Source of the DNA: Diphasiastrum complanatum
Lineage: Eukaryota; Streptophyta; Lycopodiopsida; Lycopodiales; Lycopodiaceae
Length of the DNA: 64,000 nt
Reading direction: 5' to 3'
NCBI GenBank assembly: GCA_029204225.1
Contig: CM055111.1
Span: forward strand, 16,031,019-16,095,018
Shown in pieces: positions 23,141-36,000 of the stretch (positions within the stretch are counted from its first letter, which is position 1; each line of letters opens with the position of its first letter). The notes beneath the pieces are model-generated. The model made no database searches. It saw nothing but the letters and a program-made list of their open reading frames with translations, and had not been told where the DNA came from. Made by a program: the position numbers and the translations under genes.

Positions 23141-24012
23141 ATGGTGCATTCCGACCTTTCCGGTCTGTGGGACGAGGTAGACATTGTCAGGCGGGTTGCC
23201 AACAAGTCCAACAAGACCGGTCAGAAGATCGTGCGTTGCCGATACTGCCTCGTCGAATTTGCTGCGTCCCTCACTCGCCTTAAAGGCCACCTGCTCGGTG
23301 CACGCGCCAAAAATGGTGGCACCTTAAATGCTGCCCCTTGTGGCAGCATGTCCGTCCCCGACAAGCAGCGACTACTGGACACCTACGGGCCATGTCTTGT
23401 GGCGGGGGCACCATTTCGGAGGGCGTTCTCCGGTTTTGCACTGCTCCTTATGTGGCTGACCCAGAGTTGCTGCCTGCTTGGCTCGCACGAGGAGAGAGAG
23501 TGCATCCTCGTCCCGTCCCATTGCCCCTCATCCCCCTCAGACAGTTCCACCACACGCATCCCCGGCCAATCATCCATCAGTCTTACAGCAAGACCATCTC
23601 AGTGGATTTCCACCACGCCTTACAAGCATATCAGAGAAAGTATGTCCACTCTCCAGATCCAACGGTGCGACAATCGGCAATGTTTGCTAAAGATCTAACT
23701 CTGTTGGCGTCAGTGGCAACCAAATGGGACGATTGCCTTCCTCCCCTGGCATTCGATCCAAATAAGCTGATGGCCTCAGAGCAAATCAAAGATCAGGTGC
23801 CGATTGCTCGTCTCTATTTTCGTGCGGCTATGATGGGAGGCTCTTGGGAATCCCGCTTCACCTCATGGACAACTTCCAAATGGATCGTCGGAGCCCACCA
23901 TTGTTTCCTGTCACACAATTTGGATTTCAATACTGCACGTCTCGACTTTATGGAGAAGGTGCAGTATCATTTAATTAAGATTCGGCGCGAAGCCAATAGA
24001 AGTCCCCAATAA
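23141..24012 (+). CDS. GC-rich BED-type zinc finger reading frames, broken or partial
   Basis: ATG at 23141 starts MVHSDLSGLWDEVDIVRRVA, then VRCRYCLVEFAASLTRLKGH, which resembles a BED/hAT-type finger (Cx2C and RLKxHL); the last metal ligand is not evident. The frame continues to 23698, but from about 23338 a second overlapping frame (to 24012) looks more protein-like (KWDDCLPPLAFDPNKL), so a frame change is likely. Base composition is clearly more GC-rich than the flanks. It ends about 50 bp before an LTR-like repeat, so it may be a captured gene or transposase piece carried by an LTR element. Confidence 0.5.
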
Positions 24013-24049
24013 CTGCATATTGCAGGTGTCGTGGGACTGCCACCAGTTT

Positions 24050-24830
24050 TGGTGGGGGATATTGTTGGAGGGTTTGCGGATTCCAAGGCAACCCTAACCC
24101 TAGTTAATAAGTGAGAGGGATTTGGCACCCTGCGTGTGTAAGTTCAACCCAATGATCACATAGTTATTTGATTGATTAGTTAAAAGCCAATAAAAGGACT
24201 TTAGGCCTTTTTGCGGGACTTTTAATGTCGCAGGGCCTAAATGTCAAGTTAGTGAATAAAGTTGGGTTTCCCTCCAATTTTGATGGTTCCCACACTTATT
24301 TAAATTTGAATAAAAAGAGAAGCAAGACTGGACCAATAGGATTCAGAGGCCAGGGTCATCCTCTCTACTATAAAAAGGGACCAACTCGAGTTGCTCCTGA
24401 TGTTCATTTTCTCATTTCAATAAAGCAGATTGGTTCTCTTTAGAAATGGATTGATGAATGTCCTTGCTCTTCCTCTCTTTTCCTCCATTTCTCATGCTTT
24501 CTTTGTATTTGTTAATTGTTGGATTTGATCATTATTGGGATTGCTATTTCTTATGCTTTTTGTGAGAGAGAAAAGGAAAAAGAGAAGAGTAAGTTTCTAT
24601 CATTGTTATGGAAGTAGGGTTAATGGATGTAGTGTTAATGCTTAGTGTTAATGGATGTTAGTGTTAGATCCTCCATTCATGTTGAAATCTGAACTATATT
24701 ATCGCTCTCATGGGAACGAACCTCCGCGTGACAACTAACTCCGTCTCTTTGATGCTAGATTGACTAGATCTTGGATTCAGGTTAGGCAAGTAAAGAAACT
24801 CAATACAATGCGATAACATATGTCAGTTGT
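24050..24830 (+). repeat. Polypurine tract and LTR-like repeat
   Basis: GGTGGGGGATA at 24050-24060 is followed by TGTTGGAGGGTTTGCGG (24064 on). Inside lie a TATA box (CTATAAAAAGGG at about 24368) and AATAAAG at about 24418, as in LTR promoters and polyadenylation signals. The right border is not defined, and no second copy is in the window. Confidence 0.5.
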
Positions 24831-25002
24831 CTTTATGGGCTTTTGTAATTCCTGCCTAGCAATCGATTTTGGGTGAATCAGAGTTGCTACTTCATTTCAT
24901 GTATTTTGTTGGGTTAGTCGTAAGTAAAAGAATGTTGTTGTTAAACCAATAAATTTAGGTACCTTTTGTTTAACCAAGTTTGGTAGCTAAATTTATTCTT
25001 GT

Positions 25003-27470
25003 GAAAAATAGCCTATTTTGGCAAATCTAGCCATGTAGAACATTGTAAATATTGTGTATAATTGGGTTCCACACATGGAAGGCCAAGATGCCATGTGGCA
25101 ACCCACTCCTAATGTAGGTTAGGTTCAAGTCAAGAGAGTTGGTCATGTCTATTTGGTGGTCATCCCTACTTTATAGGACCTACACCTACGTTTAAAGTGA
25201 AAATTTGACCAACTAGCTACCTACCAAGCATAACTCTAGGATCTAGGCTAAGGGTTTCATTTTAGGGCAAGAAGAGTGAGTTAACTTCCTTATTACATGC
25301 TATAAATCCACCTAACTTCAATAAGGAAGTCGAATTTGCCATGTATTCCAAGCTCTTATAGTGAGAAGATAGAATATTTTTGGAGCTCATTGGCAATCTC
25401 AAGCTAGTTCACTATGTACATTGAGTTTTTGTGATCCAAATGAAACCAAATCAATTTCTACTTGTTTCTCAGGTTGCAAGTTGTACTACAGCCTGTAATA
25501 CACACATGTGGGCTAGTATTTCAATGTTGATCAATGATTTTTGATTTTTAATGCTTGTTGTTTGTCAAGTTGATCAACTTTTTTGTGTCTAGTTTCTTGA
25601 TAGATTGTTAAGCAAGCATCCAATCACTCTTGTGGATCTTTTGTAGATCCATTTATGGTCCTAAAGTATAGTACTTTCACATGGTATCAGAGCCAAGTAC
25701 AAGAGCATAAGCCATTGATTTAATGCAAATCCATTTTTAGCAAGTTTTGGTGCTAAAAACTAGTATTGAGAGGGCAAGCTAGAATCTTGATTTTGGTGAG
25801 GAGATTTGATCCCAAACTTGGTAGGGGTCCAAATCCGTATTGTCCACATGTGTGGGCACCTCTGAACCTGCATTTAATGCATGGTATTAATTTGATTCAA
25901 AAAAATTCAATTTGTGTCTTTTGATGTAATGTTTGGTGGAAATCTTAGGATAATCCACCAAGATTGAGTGCCATTGATTAGATTTGACATAGGGTCATGA
26001 GATCTAATTAATCTAAGAAATCAGTTCCTCTAAACTTGTTTTACAAGTCTTGAAAGTACATCAAAAAGTGTGAGAGAGATTTAGTCATGTTATTGTCCAA
26101 AAGTAGCCAAAATTGGCAAGATTTGATGGTAAGTAGATTTCACATCATCTTATCTTCATTCCAACTTTGTGAGAGAGTGCTAGAACTGAGATTATAAGTC
26201 CATTTGTTGGACTAGAAATCTAATTTGAGTGAAACAATACAAGAGAGAGACCTTAGTGAGTTTCTAGAGAATCAAATCCATTTCTTGGCAAGATTTGTTT
26301 GATAGTAGAAATCAGATTTTGCAAAGCATGAGGAGAAGTGAGGAGAGTGCACAGGACTATGTACTCAGAATCAAGTCTCTAAATAGGGAGTTGGCTTCCA
26401 TTGGAGAGAAGATTCATGATGGAGAGCTTGTACAAGTTGTCCTTAATGGTCTAGGAGATGACTTTGCAAATTTGGTCCAAAGTTTTGCCATCCAAGACAA
26501 TTTGCCAACTATAGAAAAACTTCACAATGTATTAGTGGCTGAAGAGTGTAGGATGCTCCACACCAAGGCAAAAATGAGTTCATTGTCTTTGTAGGATGGA
26601 GATGAGAAAGCCAATTTCTCATTCAAGGGCAAAAAAAAGACCAATGAAAAAAAGAAGCATCCCAAGGAGGCCAAAGAAGAGGATGATGCATCAAGCTCAA
26701 AGGACAAGTCAAAAAAACAATGCTTCTTTTGTGGAAAGAAGGGGCATTATGCATCTGATTGCTACAAGAGGCTAAGAGCAAAAGAGGAGGAAGACAAACA
26801 AGGGAACCTTGCATATGAAGAGGATGGAGATGAGGAGATCTCATCTTTGATGGCATCTACATCCACTCCAACAAGCAAAAGCAACTCAAAAGGACACCTG
26901 GTGGATTGATAGTGGGACTAGCTCTCACATGACTTTCCAAAAGGACACATTCTCAACCTTACACTCTTTCAATGGTGCTAATAAAGTTGTTTCTTTAGCC
27001 AATGATCAATAATGTAAGATAGATGGTATTGATACCATCTCATTAAGTCTAGGATCTAGCAAAAGGATGGATCTAGACAATGTCCTTTTTGTACCATCAA
27101 TTACCAAGAGCTTGCTTAGTGTTGGACAACTAATGGATGATGGTTTAGATGTTCACTTCAAGCATGGAGTTTGTTATGAAGAATGATATTCGCATAACAA
27201 ATGGTGTTAAACAAGGTAGTTTGTTTAAGTTGGATGCTAAAATTGCTATGGCAAAAGAGGAAATCATTCATTCAAATGTAAACTCTTTTTCTCATGTACC
27301 AAATAGTGATGATGAAATGCATGAAACATTCTTAGATGTTTATACAAGAGATGCTTGGATCCATCTAGTATCTTGTGTGAATGAAAGTGAAATCAACAAC
27401 CTTGGTGTCAATGATCTACGAAAAACGGTTGGAAGGGAAAAGGTAATTTATATCTTACACATGGCATGAA
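25003..27470 (+). mobile_element. Copia retrotransposon, 5' half
   Basis: 5' LTR about 25003-25680 (TGTGAAAAATAGCC...ACTTTCACA), primer-binding site TGGTATCAGAGCC at 25682, gag (26295-26594 and on), zinc knuckle CFFCGKKGHYASDC (about 26720), protease (WWIDSGTSSHMTF about 26900) and spacer to about 27460. Integrase and later parts are missing. Broken. Confidence 0.9.
25682..25693 (+). promoter_or_regulatory. Primer-binding site
   Basis: TGGTATCAGAGC one base after the LTR end ...TTTCACA. Confidence 0.9.
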
Positions 27471-29592
27471 AATAACATTGCATGAGAGGTTGGACATAGC
27501 TTTTGAACCCCCTATCACGTTGCAGGCATTCCTTCCTCAGACGTGCTTGATTCACATGCAAACTAAATGCATTCTTTACATGCAAGCCATGAAATTTCTT
27601 TAATGCAAATAATCAACGACAACAATCATACTTTTCATGGCTCAAGTGCATATCATTTATAAAAAAAAAAATTGACAATTACAATCTGCTTTTTTTCGTG
27701 CATGCAAGTTATTTGAGCCCTTCCACAAAAGTCCAAACCTTAAATGTTAGGACCACCACCTCCATTACCTTTTAACGTTGACTTTCTTTTAAACTCCATT
27801 GACCGACCTCAACACATAGTGTTACCTTTGCAAGGCAAGGCCAAAAACATAAAGTGTTTCCTAAGGTGGTTTCTTGCAAAGGCTACATATGAAGGTGCTC
27901 AATTCCATGTTTTTTCAGCTATTAGTATATTGTTGGGCTTTGCACTAGTGATTTTCAACTTTCCTATCAACTTTTGAGAGGATTGCATGTTAACTCTCTT
28001 TAGATTTGGCCCCTTTCATTGGCATCATCCATCATTGACCTTTCAACTTGTGCCTCACATCATAAATGTTCATGCATTACTTAGCTTAGAAGTCTATAGT
28101 TCATTGAGTCATTCCTCTAAAATGTGAGACACCAAGGAAAACAGGTCAAATCCCTAATGGATGGTAGCTTAAACTCAATGTCATATTTCCATTTGTTGTA
28201 TCAAGGGTCATGTTGCTACTCTTCTTTCTTAGCCTTATCCACTCTATATCCCTTGTGGATGAACCATCTAGCTCTCCTAACCTTGATTCTATAAATGTGT
28301 AGCTAGAGCATATCAATTATTTGTTGATTTAAATTATCCGCCATCTTGAACATTGCACTTATCGGACTCTAATTATATACAAACCATATTCTTTCCTTCA
28401 CCTAAAAGATAAGTTTGATGGATGGGTAAAAAGTCCATTCAAATGATGATACGAGTTAAGGCTTAGTTCTCCAACATTTTGAACACCTCACAAGCTTTTA
28501 GTTACATACATACCATTTTCTCTCCTTCACCTGAAAGGTAAGCGTGATGGATGGGTAAAAAGTCCCTGTCAATGGAAACGAGTTAACGTTTACCAATTTC
28601 AACTAGATGAACGATTATTACACAAATAAATAAAAAATGGATGGAAACATCTTAGAGATTGAAAGGAAAAACAATTCTTGCTCAGCATGATATGAGAACG
28701 AAAAACAATGAAATATGGCAATACTTATGGTGTGAGTATATGAAATATCATGCCTACATAATGTGATGCCCATAGAGTCAGAGATGCGAAATGAGGCTGG
28801 ATTTGTTTCTAAAGATCACTCAATGCACACCCATCTGTCAAATAAATACTGGAACTCACTATAGACAAAGGTATAGAGACTATGTGCTATTTGATATCTC
28901 TTCTTTCTCAACTCTAAAGCACGAACATGAAATAATTAGGCTTTCCTCTTTCATAAATATGATGACCAAAATTGCTGTATGAAGCTTTCTAGAGCTCAAA
29001 TCAACCTTGAAAACCATAATCATATCTTTCCATCTTTCCACTGTTGACAGTGAAAGGATAATTGCTTGTGGAATCTCTTGGTCCTTTACCAGACATCACC
29101 TTGAGTCACATGTGTGGGTGGATGACAAAGAAAATTTTGCAGCATCTGCAGAGTCTTATATCCAGGGTTAATAAATATGCAGATATCACAGAGCTTCAGA
29201 CAATGTCTGGGTGCCCAGGAGAACACAGAAGTTGCACATTCACAGACTTTTAGGAATAGCTGTTTATACCCATGAAGGGACTGCAGAGTCAAAAAATAAG
29301 CACTGATATTCTGGTCATCTTAATCCCCTAGCCACCAAATAAAACCCAAAATTGTAGGACGGGCAGCACTATTTTCCACTCAAGAGCAAAGAGGCAGCTG
29401 CCCAGTGAACTTCTCAATGGCCTATTTCAGTATCAGAAAACCAAAATCTAGTGTAAGCACCTGCAACCATTTTCGAGATCAATCACATGCCTCTTTTGGA
29501 GCCATATCTGTTCGCAAGCTGGGAGGAATATGAAACAACATCAAGAGCAGGTTTGGCATTTACTATTCCCAAATAGCTTCAGAAGCATCCAC
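27471..29592. other. 3' flank of RSP3, no gene seen; short direct repeat
   Basis: Probable 3' untranslated region of RSP3 near 29590 and below, then non-coding sequence. A segment GATGGATGGGTAAAAAGTCC with its flanks occurs twice (about 28390-28450 and 28510-28570). Open frames here show no domain. Confidence 0.5.
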
Positions 29593-30030
29593 TTATGTCA
29601 TATTTCTCAAAATATCTCCAATCAAGCCACTTCCTTCATTTTCACTTAACTGAGATTCCTCCATGACATCCTTAAAGACAATCAGCACTTCGGTATCTGC
29701 ATTCTTAATCTTATCAAGGAGAGTCTGGACTACATTGTTGGCACCTAAAGATGTGTCAATCATACTCTGGTCAACAATGTTTACAATATCTTCCATCAGA
29801 CTTGTTGCACCTAGCACCGAAAGCTCAGTCGACTTAGTCTCAATCTGGAAAATAATTTTCTTCAATATTTCGGCTGCACTTTTTGATGCTCTTGCTTCCC
29901 TGGTGACTACAACAGATTCAACCTGCCAATTGACAGCGTCAGAGCAGAGCTCATTTTTCAATGAAATAACGTGCCAAACTGTATCAGGAGTTGCTGCAGA
30001 CTGTATAAGATTCAAAATAGTTACTAAAAC
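29593..30030 (-). CDS. RSP3: RSP3 exon 8, divergent C-terminal tail and stop
   Basis: About 145 codons ending with GDILRNMT and TAA at 29595-29593. The acceptor after the pyrimidine-rich run (CTCTCAG, 30033-30031) is preferred and gives VLVTILNLIQ; a weaker acceptor would begin the exon at 30000, and both keep the frame. The tail looks helical, with leucine- and valine-rich amphipathic stretches, and does not resemble the alanine/glutamate-rich algal tail. It is assigned by frame, splice phase and position rather than by clear similarity. Confidence 0.75.
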   Translation of the reverse strand, partial: VLVTILNLIQSAATPDTVWHVISLKNELCSDAVNWQVESVVVTREARASKSAAEILKKIIFQIETKSTELSVLGATSLMEDIVNIVDQSMIDTSLGANNVVQTLLDKIKNADTEVLIVFKDVMEESQLSENEGSGLIGDILRNMT

Positions 30031-33000
30031 CTGAGAGTGTAGAGAGAAGAACCATAAAGCTATTACAGAGATATTTCACAAATTGCTGCACTTAAGTATG
30101 AGAATAAGAAATAGTTACCAGACACTGGAGGGTAGAGCGTGCACAGGTAATCTTTTCAAGCTCCTCCAGCATCTTTTCCTCTAAAAAAGGGAGAAACATT
30201 GTTTCCACCTGAAGCACCAGGAATATAGGGACCAATTAAGAACTTCAGCCTGAACCACCAACCTCGTCTTGAATAGAAAATTTGTGGATGACACTTTGCA
30301 GGAATATAAATAAACATATAGTGGTGGAACACAATATTGATTTATTGAAAAAGGAAACTGTCGGTGTTTTCATAGGTTGAATAGATAGTGAGCTCCAATC
30401 ACATTAACACGTCCAGATACACCAAAAAAATTGATTATGATATGCAAAATTTTCTGTTCTAGAAGATCATTGTCGGACATTATGCAGTTTCTTAGTTTGA
30501 GTCAATCCAACAAGTAGAAGAGGATCTAGAAAAAATTCTGAAAGAAGTGTGTTATGTCATCTAAAGTGGAAACTTCAAATTGGCTAAAGGGGATTATGAG
30601 AGAGTAATGTTTCAATACTGAGCGACCGCTAAAAGTGGCTCCAAAGGGCATAACAGCTGAGTGTTTAGATAAAGAGTTTAGGGCGTATTTGGAAGTTTTG
30701 TATACTTACTGTTCTGTACATATTCTTTACAGAATTAACGAGTATACGGCATCTTGAAAAAAGCTATCTATTGCAGCACTTGATCTTCCACTTCTAATAG
30801 GGTCATTTTGGCTTGTGCATAGTCCTTAAGTGAGAATTCAAAAGTTACAGGACTAAAGTACACTGCTGTTGTGGTTAATAAAGATAGAAACAAGAGATCT
30901 TGATTCAAAGGGTTCTGGACATCTTTGTATCGCTTCAATTTGATGCACAGTTTAAAGTCTACATTTTACTCCTAGCCAAGACTTGAAACTTGTTAAGTAA
31001 GTTCTCAAACATAGAATTTGATGCTATATTCTTTACAGGCTAGGAAATGCATGAGAAAGATTGTTAGGATCTTTTATGGAAAACCTATGCTAAAATGACA
31101 ATTCCTGCAATGTTTCACATGAATTTTAATGTTTTGATACATTGCTCAATTTGTATCTCCAAATCTCAATGCACATTTGATACAGATTCAGTCAACTCGA
31201 ATCCAGTTGTAACTATGTAGAGAAGTTAGATATATTTTCTGAATGCAGAGAGGAACTTAAGTCTTGTCATCCCAAACTGTCTGAAGCCAAACAATACACA
31301 GATGATATATACCATGAACATCATTACCTGAGATTATGACTACTCACAGTTTACAAAACTGCACAGATCTCCTGATATAGGACCATATCTAGGTGATGAC
31401 CTTTGGGTGAAGAAATGTCTTGCTAGAGGGTATTGCCAGAGGGCAATGTGAACCTCAGCAGAAAGGTATCCATGCTGTAGACTCTCCTTGGATTTCTATA
31501 AAGAATTGTTGAAAATTTGATAGCCAGCTTGCATGTGATGACAACTTACGGACTTTATCAACAGAATCTTTTGAATAGCATAATATTTACAGGGATTAAA
31601 AGCATGTCATTGAAAGTGCAAATTTATACTGCTCCAACTCAGAGAGACTAGGCTTTAGGGTTCATACTAGATTTAGAGCCTTTCAAAGAGTGAGGCTCTG
31701 AGACAAAATTGCTTCGATTTGTTTTTTCAGTGTTCACTGATGGTAAGTTGGCAGTTAAAAGAATAGGCAAAATAGACTATCTGATACTCTTAGAAGACAT
31801 CTATAAACTTTCTCTTCCACATATTTTTGATTTCAAATGGCACCTTGCCAATGTTCTCATCTCTAGTAAACGATCAAGCAACTATGCCTGCAAAACACCC
31901 TATTAAGTCAGTTGGAGCATCTAGTTCTTCTTCAGCTCTTCGGTTTAGCATCTTATGATAGCGATTTTGTGTTTGTCTAAGCTACTAAATCAAAGACAAA
32001 CAGGAGATATTGATCTTCAACTACATTTGTTGCACTGCAAATGTTCCTGGACATCCAAAAAAGTTGTACTTAAGAAGAAGGCATGGTCAAGGAAAACGTA
32101 CCTCTCTTTCCACAGGATCGTAAAAGTAACCTGCAGACTGGAGATAGGCATGCACAGAATCAACCATCTTCTTGAGGTACTCTCTAGCACAAGTCTGTGT
32201 TTCAATCTGCAGAGTACAGGTGTTGGAAGAATCATGAAACTAAAGCTGAAGGCAATAAACTTATCATTCTTCTGGCTGATTTATTGTGATGAGAAAAAGA
32301 GACACCGATGAAGATTTTGAGCACAGACAGGCAAAACGTGGTTAATTGCTCACGTTTTCAATGACCCCGCTATTCATTATTAAGCTTGATGTTTAAAGTT
32401 GTTCTTATCGGAAATCAAGAAAACTAGTAGGCCTAATCTACTCAAGATGGCATCTCCCTTTTGTCATGCTTATCAAGAAAGGCTTCTCAATAGATGCACA
32501 GTTCATTCTGACTATGATCCTCGTTATATAGGTACATATTCAACCTGCTGTTAGACCAACCTTTTCTTTCAATTGTCGTTCTTCTTCCAGCCGTTTCTTT
32601 TCTTGCTCTACACGACGCTTTTTCTCTTCAATCTTTCTCCTTTCAGAAAATTCCATCCTCTGTGTTGCCACAAGTTCTGCTGCACGGATCTTTTCAAAAT
32701 GATCCTGTAAGAATCCTGCAACTATCATGAATAGGCTCTTTTCACCCAAGAACTTTTCTAATGATCCAAAGCTCCAAATGCATAGCTACCACATACGACT
32801 TTTCGCACTCATGTTTTGTTTAGATAGCTTCTCATTAGCAATCCTGTAAATAACATCTGGTGGTATGATGCACACACCAACTTTGAGCATGATAGCAAGC
32901 TACATAATGAAAAAGGTTATCTTCCTTTCTTTGAAAGGGACTAGAAGATCAGCAAGGTTTCCTTTCAATTAACATTATATCAGGAAATATCGATCATGTA

Positions 33001-36000
33001 ACTCGAAACTTAGCACTTTCAAGTGCCATGCTACATATACCAAATCAAGGTGCCTTGTTTTACATTCAAAACAAAGCTTAGAGACTAAAAATGGATGTAC
33101 CTGATGCGCATGTAGTTCTGCTAGTTGTTTTTCTTCCATGACTTCCATCCAAGCCTGCTCCAATGTTCTACCTACCAAAACTTCTAGCAAGGGTTCTACT
33201 TCTTCCTCAAAGTTGAAAAGGTCTCCCTCTTCTATCTACCTTCGAGCAACATCATATTTCAGGCTTTAGGATGTATCAAAAACCATTGTACTGAAAATTT
33301 CCACCAACAACTGTAGATGGCCTATGTGACAATATATTTATGTTCAATGATAAAATGGTTAATTGAATGTATGATTCTTTCAGCGTATGTTCTGAGTTGA
33401 AATATAGATAGTTTGTTGTTTTAGGTCCAGACTAAGCTAAGCCTCCCTTAAAAGCTCCATCTCTTAAATAAAACTAGCAAGAAATTCATATCACATCCCA
33501 AGTTACACTGGTTCAAAAAATCAACTAGCTCAATAACATTCAAGACAAAAGATGTTCTTTAAAATAAGGTTGTCCATATGGTTTTTTAAAGTAGGTGCAA
33601 ATTTCCATCAATGCAACAGGTGAGAATGGCCCAGAGGAGGAAGCCACCAGTAAGGGAGGAGGGAGGGAGAGGGCAGCACGGGTGAGATTAAAGAAGTGGA
33701 TTATGAAGGGGGACAAGGGAGAAGGGGAACTAAATGAGGGAATAGAACAGCCAGACAGGAGGGAATATAGTGGGAGGAAAAGAGCTAATGAGTGGAAGAG
33801 AAGTACTGGCTGTTGTCCGAGTGATTGGCTGCTGCTAGAAGATATTGTCTCAATTGGCAGCAGGTCCCTTCAAGTGTATTTTAAAGGAACTGACTCAGGT
33901 ACTTTAATGGAAATTCCTCAAGGAAAAGACCATTCTATAGAATTATGATCGATGAAAAAAAATAGTCTCCCTTAAAATTGAGAAGTAACACTTGCTCACA
34001 AAGCATGCCAAAGGAGTACCCAAGGTGCTGAAGAAAAATCATCAAAAATGCCACATAAGAACTACATGATAAAAAAGGGTGGCCGAAGGAGTCAGGCAAA
34101 ACACATGACAGCTTCTAAGCGGTATGCCAAGAGAGTAGAGGTATCAATATACTGTCCTTGAAGGACGAGCAAATTTGAATTACGTGAGGTATTTGAATCT
34201 AAAAAGGGCTAAGCAACAAAGAATGACTCAAATACATAAAAAATGTACATGCAGGAAGGCTTAATCTGCTAGAACCATACATATTTACTATTACCCCTTT
34301 GCATAACATCTATATCAAATTCAGCAATATTGACTGTTCAAAATAAAATGAAATCATCAGTAGGAACGAAAGAGAGTAGATGGAATAGAAAATGCATCAT
34401 AAGAGTAGACATACTAAAAGATTAGATATTAAAGTAAAACATCACAGCTAGCAAAAGAACGAGCAGTAAAACTTCATAAAAACCTGTGTTCCAACATCTG
34501 GGCCAGGCTTTTGAGGAATGAATAGGGGAGTTGCAGGTCGATCCAGAAAAGGGTCAGTCTGAGTATCCACCTCATATTCTAAGGCTTCTTCAACCAATTC
34601 CTCCAGATACTCGTCTGTCTGTACAGTTTCAAGAGTATTCTTGTTTCAGCATCCACAACAAGTACAAAGACTCACCAGTAAATGAATCTGTCTCTAGAAG
34701 ACAAGCAATACCATTTAACCACGTTAACAGCAATATATCCTACCCTCGAAATTAAATACAAAAAAAAACGGTGTTGGAACGTTTATTTTTTATGCACTTC
34801 ATTTTGAAATTGCAAGTAGGCACTCCCCTCTTGGACTCTAATCGCCACCATCTCCTGATGGCTTTAAAGATATAAAAACCTTTCACCAGCCAATCAAGAG
34901 TATATCAAGATTTTGAAGGCTTTTCTTTTCCACACCATCCAAAAGTGACCACAGCCTGGTATTTCGCTTGCATCCATGATTTGACCCATGTAATGGTTTG
35001 ATCAAGGATATGAAGGGGCATCTCAAATATGGTGTCTCATAGGGCTGCTTATCAAAAGTTTACCCAATTCAAAAAACTAGGTTACCTATGTGATAAGGTG
35101 TGTCGAAAAAAATCTAAAATCTCAAAAGATAGTGATTTCTAAGTTTAAGGTACACTTTAATATTGATTTCCAATGATATTAAGAAGTTGTCTTGATGTTG
35201 TAAGAACAATGAAAACCTAGAAAATCATAAATCAAACGAGACCGTGCAATAAAAAGAGTACCACATTGTTGAACTAATTAGCTCACAAGAGAGTGGTGGA
35301 GGTTGAATAGAAGAGACTCTCATTGTTAGTGAACTCATAGTATGCATATAACAAAACTAACGCACGCTAAAACTAGGTTTTCAAAATGGATGAAGCCACA
35401 TTTCACATAATTATTAGCATGTGAGGCCTATTTATGAAAAGGATGGCCTTTTGTTCCCTTCAAATCACACCATGCAATTAGGCCCCTTGGGCCCTATTGG
35501 CGACATGATAAGGACAACTAGTCTCAAAGCAGTAAATTGGCATTTGGACAGGTTGGTCAACTTATCAAGCTTATAGATCTAAATTGTTGGACCTCCTAAA
35601 CGTCTATGAAATCAACCTAAGGCCTCTTCATTTGAAAACTTGATGGATTGGAGAGTAGTTCTTAACATGTGGCTCACCTTCTCCCTTTGCCATGACTCCC
35701 GCCCATTTACCTCCTCATAAAGGATTCACACAATGTATTACTGTTCATTTTTATAATGCATAAAATCGTGCAAAGACTAGAATTCCTCAAATTCTTGAAT
35801 CAATTCATCATGATGAGATAGAACCCGTTGGGCAGAGAATCAAACGAACTTATCTATTATTTAAAGACCATCTACATCTACTACTCACAATTGTGGAACG
35901 TGATGAGCAAGCACAGGACATTTTGATCCAACTTCTAAAATGAGGCCTTGGTTTGGAGAGTGACATGTTCATTGCAGCTTGCTACTTCCATCTTGACACC

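Noticed and set aside
27744-27977. 77-residue frame with a hydrophobic C-terminus.
   Set aside because: No family resemblance, no promoter or partner exon, and surrounded by decayed sequence; consistent with chance.
33595-33948. 117-residue plus-strand frame in RSP3 intron 3.
   Set aside because: Arises from a purine-rich tract with biased Gly/Glu/Arg codons; no domain, and on the antisense strand of an intron.
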